A stretch of 64,000 nt of DNA from Gallionellaceae bacterium. GTDB taxonomy: Bacteria; Pseudomonadota; Gammaproteobacteria; Burkholderiales; Thiobacillaceae. The stretch spans positions 245,719 through 309,718 of the forward strand of contig JAQTLU010000003.1 in assembly GCA_028714735.1 (NCBI GenBank), in the 5' to 3' direction. The position numbers and the translations under genes were made by a program. Below the pieces are notes generated by a model. It saw nothing but the letters and a program-made list of their open reading frames with translations. It ran no database searches and was not told the origin of the DNA. Below are positions 9,849 to 23,035 of this stretch, in pieces; position 1 is the stretch's first letter, and the number at the start of each line of letters is the position of its first letter.

Positions 9849-10531
9849 TGCCGTTCGCAGGTCTTCAGGGCGACCTTGTCGCGGATATACAGCGGCTCGG
9901 CCGATTCGGCCGGGCCCGTCTCGCCGGCCTCGAAACGCGGCAAGGCCAGGCGGGCGATGGAACGGGCGTGCGGATGGATGTCCGCCCGGATCTCGGTCAA
10001 TTGTCCCTTGAGCAGGTCGGGATAGGTCGAGAAACCGTTGCCGCAACCGATCCAGTCACCACCCTCGGGCAGGACCAGCGCCTCCGGCCGCAACACCGCG
10101 GGCGCCATGATCTCCTCGATGCCGGCCGCCGTGCAGCGATAGGCGGCGGCATAGATCTCGTGCATGCGGGCATCGATGCAGGCCAGGACATGGGTCGGGT
10201 GGTCGCCCAGGGCCATATCCTGATGGACTTCCTCGGCCATCGCGGCCAGGGTGACCACGCCGACCACCGGCAGGTTGGCGCCGAAGGCCAGCCCCTGCGC
10301 CACGCCGCAACCGATGCGCAGGCCGGTGAACGAGCCCGGACCGCGGCCGAAGGCGAGGCCGTCGAGTTCATCCAGGCGCCAGCCGGCGTCGGCGAGCAGT
10401 TCGTCGACCATGGGCAGGAGCAATTCGGAATGGCGGTTGCCCGCCATTTCGGCGTGGCTGAGCATGCCGCCGTCAATCGAGAGCGCGACCGAACACAGTT
10501 CGGTGGAGGTATCCAGGGCGAGTATCTTCAT
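9845..10531 (-). CDS. tsaB: tRNA threonylcarbamoyladenosine biosynthesis protein TsaB
   Basis: A 228-residue ASKHA-fold protein that supports TsaD in making the t6A modification at position 37 of ANN-decoding tRNAs. The sequence begins MKILALDTSTELCSVAL, followed by HSELLLPMVDELLADAG and the diagnostic AFGRGPGSFTGLRIGCGVAQG. It is coupled to rimI by an ATGA overlap and lies 17 bp downstream of the HIRAN gene. Confidence 0.95.
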   Translation of the reverse strand: MKILALDTSTELCSVALSIDGGMLSHAEMAGNRHSELLLPMVDELLADAGWRLDELDGLAFGRGPGSFTGLRIGCGVAQGLAFGANLPVVGVVTLAAMAEEVHQDMALGDHPTHVLACIDARMHEIYAAAYRCTAAGIEEIMAPAVLRPEALVLPEGGDWIGCGNGFSTYPDLLKGQLTEIRADIHPHARSIARLALPRFEAGETGPAESAEPLYIRDKVALKTCERQ

Positions 10532-10548
10532 GGCCCAATTCTAACCCT

Positions 10549-10925
10549 TCACCGGCCCGGTTCGACGACCAGGACCTCGAACAGGATGCGTTTCCAGGGA
10601 TCGCGCGCCTTCTGCAACTGGACGATGCGACCCTCGACCGGGACCCCGTTATCCATCAGACGGGCCAGGTCGACATTGTCGATGCGTGGCGCGTAGCCGA
10701 TCATGGCGCCGCGCCATTCCACCCTGACCGCGCGCGGATCGTGCGGGTTGTCGGGTTCCCGGACCAGGGCCAGGCGGTCGCCCACCGCCATCAGGGGAAA
10801 CAGCGCCCGGCCGGCGTGGTACTGGAAGCCGGCCAGGGGCGAGGTCTGGATCAGGATGCCGGTCTCGACCCCGGCCTGGGCCAGCGTCGCCAGGCAGCAA
10901 GCGATCAGCCAGACGATGCCGCGCT

Positions 10926-10929
<4 letters not shown>
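10549..10929 (-). CDS. Small HIRAN-domain protein with signal peptide
   Basis: A 126-residue protein. Residues 1-19 look like a Sec signal peptide (MKRGIVWLIACCLATLAQA). The rest is a HIRAN domain: GFQYHAGRALFPLMAVGD, the core LVREPDNPHDPRAVRVEW, IGYAPRIDNVDLARLMDNG and a C-terminal strand FEVLVVEPGR. HIRAN domains bind DNA ends in SNF2 helicases such as HLTF; a stand-alone exported version is common in proteobacteria but has no proven role. Its start overlaps the yoaA stop (ATGA), so it is translated with the helicase. Confidence 0.85.
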
Positions 10930-12896
<1,967 letters not shown>

Positions 12897-13258
12897 CGGC
12901 GGCTAGTCTTGACGGGAATGCTGAAGTCTAAGGCGAGCCTGTCTCAATGGGCAAATCATGTTGCAGGCAGATGCCAACCTTTAGATTGAGGCCGATTCGG
13001 TATCGCTTCATATCGGGGGGCAGGCGTTGATGAGCGATAGTCCTTAGTTCGGCCTTTGCTGCCGTTGACGGAGGTGCTCGGATTTTTTGGCCCGTCGGCT
13101 TACCGAATTCCCTTCCAAAAGACAGCTACCGGCCAATTTCCACTATTGCGCTATCTCACAATAAGCCGTCATCCCGCATCGGAATTGCCTGGGGCCACTC
13201 AAAGGCATCGGGCACAATGCCATAATGCGCATGAATTGTAGTTTGCGGCCATTCGCAC
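12897..13258. other. Intergenic region before the restriction cassette
   Basis: 362 bp without a convincing gene. It should contain the promoter of the minus-strand yoaA operon and that of the plus-strand methyltransferase cassette. No clear operator, tRNA, terminator or attachment-site repeat was recognised. The stretch 13080-13250 looks less GC-rich than its surroundings, fitting a junction with acquired DNA. Confidence 0.6.
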
Positions 13259-13894
13259 ATGAGCTTGATCAAATCAAAAAAACGCGTTGCCGATCATGGA
13301 GAGGTATTCACCCCGGCTTGGATGGTCGATGCCATGCTCGACCTTGTGAAGGATGAAGCCGAGCGCATCGACTCCCGCTTCCTTGAGCCGGCTTGCGGGA
13401 GCGGGAACTTCCTTGTCCGGGTCCTGCAACGCAAACTCGCCGCCGTCGAACTGAAGTACGGCAAGTCGGACTTCGAGCGCCGGCACTATGCGCTGCTCGC
13501 ACTGATGTGCATCTACGGCATCGAACTGCTGGCGGACAACATCGCCGAATGCCGCGCGAACCTGCTGGAAATCCTCACCGATTACCTGAATATCGAGGCG
13601 TCGGACGACCTGTATTGGGCCGCCTTTGGCGTACTCTCCCTGAATCTCGTCCACGGCGACGCCCTGACGATGCGCGACAGCGCCGGCCAGCCGATCACCT
13701 TCGCGGAGTGGGGCTACCTTGGCAAGGGCAAGTTCCAGCGCCGCGACTTCCGCTTTGACGTGCTCACCGGATCGTCGGCCTTCAGCGCTGAAGGGTCGCT
13801 CTTTGCCCACCTGGGCAAGCATGAGATATTCACGCCGACGAAGACTTACCCACCGATGACGGTAAGCGAGCTGGCAGGCATCCAGGGAGAATAA
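13259..13894 (+). CDS. N6-adenine methyltransferase-like protein lacking the catalytic motif
   Basis: A 211-residue protein with the N-terminal part of a type I/IIG DNA methylase fold. HGEVFTPAWMVDAMLD (13-28) is the FTP motif found before motif I in N6-adenine methylases. FLEPACGSGNF (41-51) is an intact SAM-binding motif I, and YGIELLADNIAECRANL is the following motif. Where motif IV (N/D-PP-Y/F) is expected, the chain reads DVLTGSSAFS (about 168-176), so it should not methylate DNA by itself. The chain ends soon afterwards at 211 residues. The next gene starts 2 bp downstream. The start at 13259 has no obvious ribosome binding site. It may be the SAM-binding half of a two-subunit methylase. 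Confidence 0.8.
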   Translation: MSLIKSKKRVADHGEVFTPAWMVDAMLDLVKDEAERIDSRFLEPACGSGNFLVRVLQRKLAAVELKYGKSDFERRHYALLALMCIYGIELLADNIAECRANLLEILTDYLNIEASDDLYWAAFGVLSLNLVHGDALTMRDSAGQPITFAEWGYLGKGKFQRRDFRFDVLTGSSAFSAEGSLFAHLGKHEIFTPTKTYPPMTVSELAGIQGE

Positions 13895-13896
13895 AC

Positions 13897-14718
13897 ATGG
13901 CCAAGATCGACGTAAAAGGCACGACCGTGACCGTCATTTCCGGCGGCGCCGACGATTACATCTCCCTCACCGACATTGCCCGCTACAAGAACAGCGATCA
14001 CACCGACGACCTGATCCGCAACTGGTTGCGCAATCGGAACACGTTGGAGTTTCTGGGCATCTGGGAACAACTCAACAACCCGGATTTCAATCCCGTCGAA
14101 TTCGACGGGATTAGGATGCAGGCCGGTCTGAACAGCTTTACCCTGACACCCAAACGCTGGATCGAGGCCACCGGAGCCATCGGCATCAACTCCAGGGCGG
14201 GCCGATACGGTGGCACCTACGCCCACAAGGACATCGCCTTCGAGTTCGCCTCCTGGGTATCGGTCGAGTTCAAGCTCTACCTCATCAAGGAATTCCAGCG
14301 CCTGAAAGAGACGGAATACCAGCAACTGGGCTGGGACATCCGCCGTAACCTGGCCAGGATCAACTACCGTATCCACACCGACGCCATCAAGGCCAACCTG
14401 ATCCCGCCGCAACTGACGCCGCAGCAGATCAACCTCATCTATGCCAGCGAGGCGGACTTGCTCAACATGGCGCTGTTCGGCAAGACCGCGAAACAGTGGC
14501 GCGACGAAAACCCCGGCAACAAGGGCAACATCCGCGACGAGGCCAATGCCGCGCAACTGGTGTGCCTGGCCAACCTGGAAACGCTGAACGCCCATTTCAT
14601 CCACCAGGGCCTGGCGCAGGCCGAACGGCTGAAACTGCTCAACCAGACCGCCATCCAGCAAATGAAGCTGCTGTTGGCGGACGCGGGTACACGGCGGCTG
14701 GAAGGCAAGCGGCCATGA
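13897..14718 (+). CDS. KilA-N domain DNA-binding protein
   Basis: A 273-residue protein. The KilA-N fold spans about residues 18-130: DDYISLTDIARYKN, LIRNWLRNRNTLEFLGIWE, then RWIEATGAIGINSRAGRYGG and AFEFASWVSVEFKLYLIKEF. KilA-N is a DNA-binding domain of phage and DNA-virus regulators. The C-terminal half is helical with no recognised domain. The gene sits between two methylase-like genes and its stop overlaps the next start (ATGA), so it is an integral part of the cassette, perhaps as target-recognition or regulatory subunit. Confidence 0.85.
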   Translation: MAKIDVKGTTVTVISGGADDYISLTDIARYKNSDHTDDLIRNWLRNRNTLEFLGIWEQLNNPDFNPVEFDGIRMQAGLNSFTLTPKRWIEATGAIGINSRAGRYGGTYAHKDIAFEFASWVSVEFKLYLIKEFQRLKETEYQQLGWDIRRNLARINYRIHTDAIKANLIPPQLTPQQINLIYASEADLLNMALFGKTAKQWRDENPGNKGNIRDEANAAQLVCLANLETLNAHFIHQGLAQAERLKLLNQTAIQQMKLLLADAGTRRLEGKRP

Positions 14719-16323
14719 GCGGCATGGCGGGAGCCTTGACCGATCAGGCCGGTTTCGCCCTGCGCGGCCGCAATCCGGATGTGCTGACCTGCATCGCGAA
14801 CCTGTCCAACGACGAGGTATTCACCCCACCCGAGTTTGCCAACCGGATGCTGGACACCCTCGCCGAGGCGTGGGCAGCCAGCCACGACGGGGCCAACCTC
14901 TGGGCCGACAGGTCGGTGACCTTCCTCGATCCGTGCACCAAGTCCGGCGTCTTCCTGCGCGAAATCACCCGCCGCCTCACCCAGGGGCTGGCGGACGCGA
15001 TCCCGGACCTCGAAGCCCGCGTCGATCACATCCTGACCCGGCAGGTATTCGGCATCGGCATCACCCACCTCACCAGCCTGCTGGCGCGGCGCAGCGTGTA
15101 TTGCTCGAAGCATGCCAACGGAGAGCACTCCATCGCCAAGGCCTTCACGAGCGACGCGGGCAACATCTGGTTCGAGCGCACCGAGCATACGTGGACCCAT
15201 GGCAAATGCGCATTTTGCGGGGCCAGCCAAGCTGCGATGGATCGCGGCGATACGCTGGAAACCCACGCCTACGCGCTCATTCACACCGACAACATCAAGA
15301 CTCGGATCGCCGAGTTGTTTGGAGACGATATGCAGTTCGACGTCATCATTGGAAACCCGCCTTATCAGATGACGGGAGGGGGTGGTGGAACCAACGATTC
15401 GCCGATCTACCATCTGTTCGCTCGACAAGCCATGCAATTGGAGCCGAGATTCCTCAGCATGGTTATTCCATCGAGGTGGATGGCAGGTGGTCGCGGACTG
15501 GCTGAGTTTCGTGCCGAGTTCCTCGGTGATCGGCGTGTACGCACCCTTGTGGATTATGAGAATGCGAAGGATGTGTTCCCCACCGTTGGGATAGGTGGTG
15601 GGGCGTGTTACTTCCTCTGGGACCGCGAAAACACGGGACCGTGCGAGTGCGCCTATCACCGAAATGGCATGACCGTCGGGCCGCATTCGCGCGCCTTGGA
15701 CGAGTTCGATGTCTTCGTGCGCGACAAACGGGCGGTAGACATCCTGCACAAGGTGCTGGCGGCTGGCGAGCGGCCGTTTGAAGAATTAGTCAGCGGAGAC
15801 ACCCCGTTCGGTTTGGCGACGAACTTCTCGGGCTATGCGCGGGACGTGCTTCCGAAGGATGGGCAGATTCGTCTCTATGCCAACGTTGGTACAACAAGAG
15901 TCCACGGCGCTATGTCCCTCGCGACGATTACCAAGAACGCTCACTTGATTGGCGTATGGAAGTTGTTCCTGCCGGTAGCCGGTTCTGGCCGAGAACGAGA
16001 GCGAAGCGGCGTGGACTTGGTGCTAGGCCCGTCAATAATCGGCGAGCCGGGGTCCGTCTGCACCCAGACCTACCTCGTTGCGGGCCCTCTGAATTCAAAA
16101 GACGAGGCACACAGCGTCGAGTCGTATCTACGCACGAGACTTGCGCGCTTCCTAGTGTCGCTGCGCAAGCCGGCCCAACACGCCTTTCGCAGCATGTACC
16201 GCTGGGTCCCCGTACAGACGTGGGACCGAACCTGGACCGATGCCGACCTCTACAAGAAGTACGGCATCACCACGGACGAACAGGCCTTTATCGAGTCCAT
16301 GATCCGGCCGATGGGCGAGGCCG

Positions 16324-16331
<8 letters not shown>
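14715..16331 (+). CDS. Eco57I-type DNA N6-adenine methyltransferase
   Basis: A 538-residue methylase. NDEVFTPPEFANRMLDTL (32-49) repeats the FTP motif of the first cassette protein. Motif I is degenerate: FLDPCTKSGVF (70-80) instead of DPACGSGNF. Motif IV is perfect: FDVIIGNPPYQMTGG (208-222), the adenine-flipping site. Between them YCSKHANGE (C130, H133) and GKCAFCGA (C165, C168) look like an inserted zinc-binding loop. The C-terminal 300 residues probably recognise the DNA target. The start overlaps the KilA-N stop by 4 bp and the stop overlaps the helicase start by 8 bp, so the cassette is translationally coupled. Confidence 0.88.
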
Positions 16332-18861
<2,530 letters not shown>

Positions 18862-18870
18862 AGAGCAGAG

Positions 18871-18990
18871 GGCACCTCGAAAAACCCGTCATTAAACCCG
18901 TCATTCCCGCGAAAACGGGAATCCAGCTAATTGATTCAACTGGGCTCCCGCCTGCGCGGGAGCGACGAATAGAGGGTTTTTCGAGGAGCC
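18871..18990. repeat. MITE-like element with 17-bp terminal inverted repeats
   Basis: The ends CCTCGAAAAACCC (18875-18887) and GGGTTTTTCGAGG (18974-18986) are perfect 13-bp inverted repeats. They extend to 17 bp with one mismatch (18871-18887 and 18974-18990). The 86-bp interior contains CGTCATTCCCGCG..CGGGAATCC, a REP-like palindrome, and CTCCCGCCTGCGCGGGAG, a second hairpin. It encodes nothing and starts 10 bp after the helicase stop. CCCGTCATT is locally duplicated. It resembles small non-autonomous mobile repeats common in proteobacteria. Confidence 0.75.
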
Positions 18991-19246
18991 CCAGAGACGC
19001 TCAGCGTTGCTCGCGCGGCGACAGCGGGCTGTGGAATTGAGTGTCCGTTATTGCAACCGGGCTACTTCCGCTTCGGGTCGGTTACCGAACTTGGCAGTCA
19101 TTGCAAGTGGCTATTCTCAAACGACAGCTTCATAGGCTCGGTGAATGACAGCAATGGCCGAGCAGCGAAAGCACATCGCCATCGGCATCCTCCCTTGGTT
19201 CGATCCGCCCCACTTCCCGGACCTGACCGGCCTACCGATGGACAAC
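18991..19246. other. Intergenic DNA without a supported gene
   Basis: 256 bp between the MITE-like element and the small terminator on the minus strand. Short open frames exist on the plus strand but lack ribosome binding sites and recognisable protein character. Nothing further was recognised. Confidence 0.5.
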
Positions 19247-19268
19247 AAAAAAGCCACTCAAGGTGGCT
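19247..19268 (-). terminator. Intrinsic terminator after a putative micro-gene
   Basis: Read on the minus strand, AGCCAC pairs with GTGGCT around a short loop and is followed by six Ts. It lies 26 bp downstream of the candidate 19-codon gene and supports transcription of this stretch on the minus strand. Confidence 0.8.
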
Positions 19269-19293
19269 CTGTCTTTGTTGCTGGGTGCGCTGG

Positions 19294-19353
19294 TCAGCGA
19301 TCGTCGTCATACTCCAGGTCATACTCGGGCTCGAAATACTCTTCCAAATCCAC
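19294..19353 (-). CDS. Candidate 19-residue acidic micro-protein
   Basis: A GTG at 19353 opens a 19-codon frame encoding VDLEEYFEPEYDLEYDDDR. The peptide is strikingly acidic and tyrosine-rich, with a repeated E-Y-x-x-E-Y pattern. It is preceded by GAGGAG at a workable distance and followed by a strong intrinsic terminator, so the stretch has the shape of a complete small transcription unit. A second GTG 13 bases upstream in another frame would give an unrelated 14-mer. No family was recognised; it could instead be part of a small RNA. Confidence 0.45.
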   Translation of the reverse strand: MDLEEYFEPEYDLEYDDDR

Positions 19354-19396
19354 TCTGGTTCACTCCTCTGTTTGTTTTTGGCATGGTCATTATGCA

Positions 19397-19415
19397 GCGG
19401 CTGTGTGACAGCCGC
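19397..19415. promoter_or_regulatory. Perfect inverted repeat upstream of the micro-gene
   Basis: GCGGCTGT and ACAGCCGC flank a 3-base spacer. On the minus strand the repeat lies just after a TTGACA hexamer (19417-19422) and before CATAAT, about 45 bp upstream of the candidate start. It could be an operator or a 5' RNA hairpin. The spacing between the two hexamers (about 22 bp) is too long for a standard promoter. Confidence 0.4.
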
Positions 19416-19459
19416 ATGTCAACGGGGACAGACCTGTGCCGGGAACGTGCGGAAACGAA

Positions 19460-19508
19460 AAACGCCTGCTTTCGTATCCTATTGATCAGGCAACGAAAAC
19501 AGGCGTTT
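19460..19508 (-). terminator. Terminator of tRNA-Ser
   Basis: AAACGCCTG (19460-19468) pairs with CAGGCGTTT (19500-19508), with a second inner helix of TTTCGT and ACGAAA. Read on the minus strand the helix is followed by a run of Ts. It starts 11 bp after the tRNA 3' end. Confidence 0.8.
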
Positions 19509-19518
19509 ATCCGATATA

Positions 19519-19609
<91 letters not shown>

Positions 19610-19697
19610 GAAGGGGCGCAAGAATACCCGCTTCGGGCAGGTCGGGCAAGGTTAGAATGCGCTCCCGGCATCCTTCTTATGCAAGTTTCTTCCTGAC

Positions 19698-20381
19698 ATG
19701 AATTTCAAGCTCATCCTGCGCGGCCTGGCCGTGTTGTTATCGCTGGCCGCAATCGGGTTTCTGGTCCAGTGGTCCGGCCTGGGCGACATGCTGGACCAGG
19801 GCTGGGTCGACCGCGAGATACGCGGCAAGGGTTTGAATGGCGAACTGCTGTTCCTCGGCATCGGCATCCTGGCGACGGCAGTCGGCTTCCCGCGCCAGAT
19901 CATCTCCTTCATGGGCGGCTATGCCTTTGGCTTTCTTCAGGGCACGCTTTTGGGGTTGCTGGCGACCGTGCTGGGCTGCGCCGCGACCTTTATCTATGCC
20001 CGCCTGTTCGGCCGGGCGCTGGTGGCGCACCGGCTGGGCGGACGCATCGCCAAGGTGGATGCCTTCGTGCGCGACAATCCGTTCACCATGACCCTGCTGA
20101 TCCGGTTGCTGCCGGTCGGCAGCAATGTCGCCACCAACCTGGCGGCCGGGGTGTCCAGCGTGGCGGCCCTGCCGTTCCTGTTCGGCTCGGCGGCCGGTTT
20201 CATCCCGCAGACGGCGGTGTTCGCCCTGGTCGGCAGCGGCGTCAGCGTCGACCCGGTCTGGCGCATCGGGCTTGGCACCGTGCTGTTCGTCGTCTCCGGC
20301 GTCCTCGGCGTGTATCTGTACCGCTCGCTGCGCCACGGCAAGGTCTATGACGAGGAACTGGAACACGAGATGGAAGGCTGA
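19698..20381 (+). CDS. VTT-domain membrane protein (TVP38/TMEM64 family)
   Basis: A 227-residue inner-membrane protein with about five to six hydrophobic segments. The VTT/SNARE-associated core is visible in GFPRQIISFMGGYAFGFLQG, the FIYARLFGRALV segment, and the conserved arginine region NPFTMTLLIRLLPVGSNVATNLAAG. Relatives (DedA superfamily) are linked to lipid-carrier or phospholipid flipping. It stands upstream of a glycosyltransferase/phosphatase operon that would use undecaprenyl carriers, separated by a 153-bp spacer with a REP-like palindrome. Confidence 0.88.
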   Translation: MNFKLILRGLAVLLSLAAIGFLVQWSGLGDMLDQGWVDREIRGKGLNGELLFLGIGILATAVGFPRQIISFMGGYAFGFLQGTLLGLLATVLGCAATFIYARLFGRALVAHRLGGRIAKVDAFVRDNPFTMTLLIRLLPVGSNVATNLAAGVSSVAALPFLFGSAAGFIPQTAVFALVGSGVSVDPVWRIGLGTVLFVVSGVLGVYLYRSLRHGKVYDEELEHEMEG

Positions 20382-20436
20382 GGCGCTTTCGGCCAAGTGG
20401 ACTCCCGCCCGGGCTTCCGGAAGCGCCTGAAAACAC

Positions 20437-20466
20437 GGGTTTCCCGCCCGCGCGGGAATGACGAAT
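20437..20466. repeat. REP-like palindrome
   Basis: TTTCCCGCCCGCGCGGGAATGACGAAT matches in reverse complement the interior of the element at 18871-18990 (CGTCATTCCCGCG). It lies between the VTT gene and the GT2 gene and appears to be a solitary partial copy without terminal repeats. Confidence 0.55.
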
Positions 20467-20534
20467 ATGAGGTTATTCGCTGTTTCATCCAGTAAACTAC
20501 CGCCTCGATAAATCCCTGCCGGCCCACCTTCAAT

Positions 20535-21506
20535 ATGACTAGCCCCGATTCGGTTCGCGTTTCCATCCTCGCTCCCATCTACAACGAGTACGACAACCTG
20601 CCCGATCTGGTGAACAGGGTCGAGTCGGTGATGTCCGGCCAGGCCGACAGTTGGGAGCTGATCTGCGTCGATGACGGCTCCCGCGACGGCTCCGACAAGC
20701 GGCTCGCTGAACTGGCCGCCAGCCGGCCCTGGCTGCGGCCGTTCTTCCTGCGCCGCAACTACGGCCAGTCGACCGCCATGCAGGCCGGCTTCGACGCCGC
20801 CCGGGGCGAGATCCTGGTCACCATCGACGGCGACATGCAGAACGACCCGGGCGACATCCCGCGCCTGCTCAAGATGCTCGACGAGCGGCCCGAGATCGAC
20901 ATCATTTCCGGCTGGCGCAAGAACCGCAAGGACAAGGCGCTGCTGCGCAAATTTCCCTCCAAGATCGCCAACCGGCTGATCTCCGCCGTGACCGGCGTGC
21001 GCCTGCACGACTACGGCTGCTCGCTCAAGCTGTACCGCAGCGAGGCAGTGCGCTACGTGAAGATCTACGGCGAGCTGCACCGCTTCATCCCGGCCCTGGC
21101 CCATGAATACGGCGCCAAGGTGATGGAGACCGAGGTCAACCACTTCCCGCGCACCAAGGGGGTGTCGAAGTACGGCATCGACCGCACCATCCGGGTCCTG
21201 CTCGACCTGATGTGGGTGAAGTTCATGCTGCGCTTCCTGCATCGTCCCATGCACGCCTTCGGCGGCATCGGCGCGGCGATGTTCTTCCCCGGCATGCTGA
21301 TCCTGGCTTATCTGGCCGGGCTCAAGCTGTTCGGCCATGCCGACATCGGCGGCCGGCCGCTGCTGATGATGGGCGTGATGCTGACCCTGATGGGCACCAA
21401 TTTCATCGGCATGGGCATCCTCGGCGAGATGCTTACCCGCATCTGGCACGAGCCGGGCGGCAAGGCCCAGTACCTGCTGCGCGAGCCCGCTTCGAAACCG
21501 GAATGA
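20535..21506 (+). CDS. Membrane-anchored family 2 glycosyltransferase (polyprenyl-phosphate type)
   Basis: A 323-residue GT2 enzyme. The GT-A domain shows ILAPIYNEYDNLPDLV, CVDDGSRDGS and the metal-binding ILVTIDGDMQNDP, then GWRKNRKDKALLRKFPSKIAN and HDYGCSLKLYR, as in undecaprenyl-phosphate sugar transferases such as ArnC and GtrB. Two C-terminal transmembrane segments (about 235-260 and 270-295) anchor it. It should attach a sugar to undecaprenyl phosphate at the cytoplasmic face for the GT39 enzymes encoded next. The next gene overlaps its stop (ATGA). Confidence 0.9.
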   Translation: MTSPDSVRVSILAPIYNEYDNLPDLVNRVESVMSGQADSWELICVDDGSRDGSDKRLAELAASRPWLRPFFLRRNYGQSTAMQAGFDAARGEILVTIDGDMQNDPGDIPRLLKMLDERPEIDIISGWRKNRKDKALLRKFPSKIANRLISAVTGVRLHDYGCSLKLYRSEAVRYVKIYGELHRFIPALAHEYGAKVMETEVNHFPRTKGVSKYGIDRTIRVLLDLMWVKFMLRFLHRPMHAFGGIGAAMFFPGMLILAYLAGLKLFGHADIGGRPLLMMGVMLTLMGTNFIGMGILGEMLTRIWHEPGGKAQYLLREPASKPE

Positions 21507-23035
21507 TCCCCTTCTGGCCGGAGCGCTGGGACGCGCGCCTGCTGCTGGCGGCGCTGGTCCTGTTCCCGTTTCTCGGCCTGGGCACGCCGCCCCTGTTCGA
21601 TCTCGACGAGGGCGCCTTCACCGCCTCGACCACCGAGATGTTCCTGCGCGGCGACTTCCTGTCCAGCTACCTGCTGGGCGAGCCGCGCTTCGACAAGCCG
21701 ATCCTGATCTACTGGCTGCAGGCGGCCTCGGTCAGCCTGCTCGGGACCGGCGAATTCGCCTGGCGGCTGCCCTCCGCCCTGGCCTCGGCCGGCTGGATAC
21801 TGGCGACCTACGGCTTCGTCAGCCGGATCAGCAACCGCTCGGCCGGACTCACCGCGGCCCTGATCATCGCCACCGCGGCCGGGCTGACCATCATCACCCG
21901 CGCCGCCACCGCCGACGCCCTGCTCAACCTCTGGCTGGCCTGTGCCGGCTATGCCTCCTGGCTATGGATGCGCGAGGACGACCGGCGCTGGCTGTATGCC
22001 GCCTGGCTGGCGATGGCGCTGGGTTTCCTGACCAAGGGTCCGGTGGCCCTGGTGATCCCGGGCGCAACGATGTTCCTCTGGTGCGCCAGCCAGAGGGAAT
22101 GGCGGCGCTTCTTTGCCTGGGCCTTGCCGGCCGGGCCGCTGCTTCTGTTCTTCGCCGTGGCTGCGCCCTGGTTCGTGGCGGAGACCCTGCAGGAAGGCAT
22201 GGGCTTCCTGAGCGGCTTCTTCCTCAAGCACAACCTGTCCCGCTTCGATACGCCGATGGAAGGCCACAGCGGCAACTATTTCTATTACGTGCCGGTGGTG
22301 CTGCTGTCCCTGTTGCCGCATACCGGCCTGCTGCTGGTCGCTCTCGGCCGCCTGCGCGACATCTGGCGCGACAGCCTGCTGCGCTTCGGCCTCATCTGGT
22401 TCCTGGTCGCCTTCGTGCTGTTCTCGTTCTCGGGCACCAAGCTGCCGCATTACGTCTATTACGGCTACGGCGGCCTGGTCATCGTGCTCGCCGCCATGGC
22501 CGACCGGCCGCTGCGGCGCTGGCTGGCGCTGGTGCTGGCGCCGCTGATGTTCGCGCTGCTGCTGGCGCTGCCGATGATCCTGGCCGGCGCGGTCGGCCGC
22601 CTGAAACCGGACGACCAGCTGCTGCTCGCCAACCTGCCCGACGTGTTCGGCCCGGCCTGGTGGTTCTGGGTCGGCGGCGCGCTGGTGATGAGCCTGGCCC
22701 TGCTGTTCCTGGGCCGGGTGGACACCACCCGCGCCTTGCGCGTCAACGGCCTGCTCGCCGGCGTGGCGATGGCGGCGCTGCTAATCCCGGCCATCGGCCA
22801 GGTCCAGCAGGGACCGGTCCGCAACGCCGGCAAGCTGGCCCGCGACCTGAGCGGACCGCTGGTCATGTACGGCATCAATACGCCCAGTTTCCAGACCTAT
22901 GCCGGCCGCCAGGTGGTCAAGCGGGCGCCCCGGTCGGGCGATCTGGTGCTGACGCGGGAGAGCCGCCTGGCCAGCCTGACCGGGGCCGAGCCGGTGTACC
23001 GGGAGCGCGGCTACGTGCTGGCCAGGATGCCATGA
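21503..23035 (+). CDS. Family 39 glycosyltransferase (ArnT-like)
   Basis: A 510-residue polytopic membrane protein of the GT39/PMT fold. The first periplasmic loop has the catalytic DLDEGAFTASTTEM, and RFDKPILIYWLQAA follows, both conserved in ArnT. Many hydrophobic segments follow and a C-terminal soluble part of about 100 residues ends the chain. It would transfer a sugar from a polyprenyl-phosphate donor onto lipid A or another periplasmic acceptor. The start at 21503 is fixed by the ATGA overlap with the GT2 gene. Confidence 0.88.
   Translation: MIPFWPERWDARLLLAALVLFPFLGLGTPPLFDLDEGAFTASTTEMFLRGDFLSSYLLGEPRFDKPILIYWLQAASVSLLGTGEFAWRLPSALASAGWILATYGFVSRISNRSAGLTAALIIATAAGLTIITRAATADALLNLWLACAGYASWLWMREDDRRWLYAAWLAMALGFLTKGPVALVIPGATMFLWCASQREWRRFFAWALPAGPLLLFFAVAAPWFVAETLQEGMGFLSGFFLKHNLSRFDTPMEGHSGNYFYYVPVVLLSLLPHTGLLLVALGRLRDIWRDSLLRFGLIWFLVAFVLFSFSGTKLPHYVYYGYGGLVIVLAAMADRPLRRWLALVLAPLMFALLLALPMILAGAVGRLKPDDQLLLANLPDVFGPAWWFWVGGALVMSLALLFLGRVDTTRALRVNGLLAGVAMAALLIPAIGQVQQGPVRNAGKLARDLSGPLVMYGINTPSFQTYAGRQVVKRAPRSGDLVLTRESRLASLTGAEPVYRERGYVLARMP

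Noticed and set aside
13259..13894. Small methyltransferase-like gene as a frameshifted fragment of a larger methylase
   Set aside because: The frame is clean, the C terminus is coherent, the next gene starts 2 bp later with its own domain, and no continuation of a methylase fold was seen in another frame.
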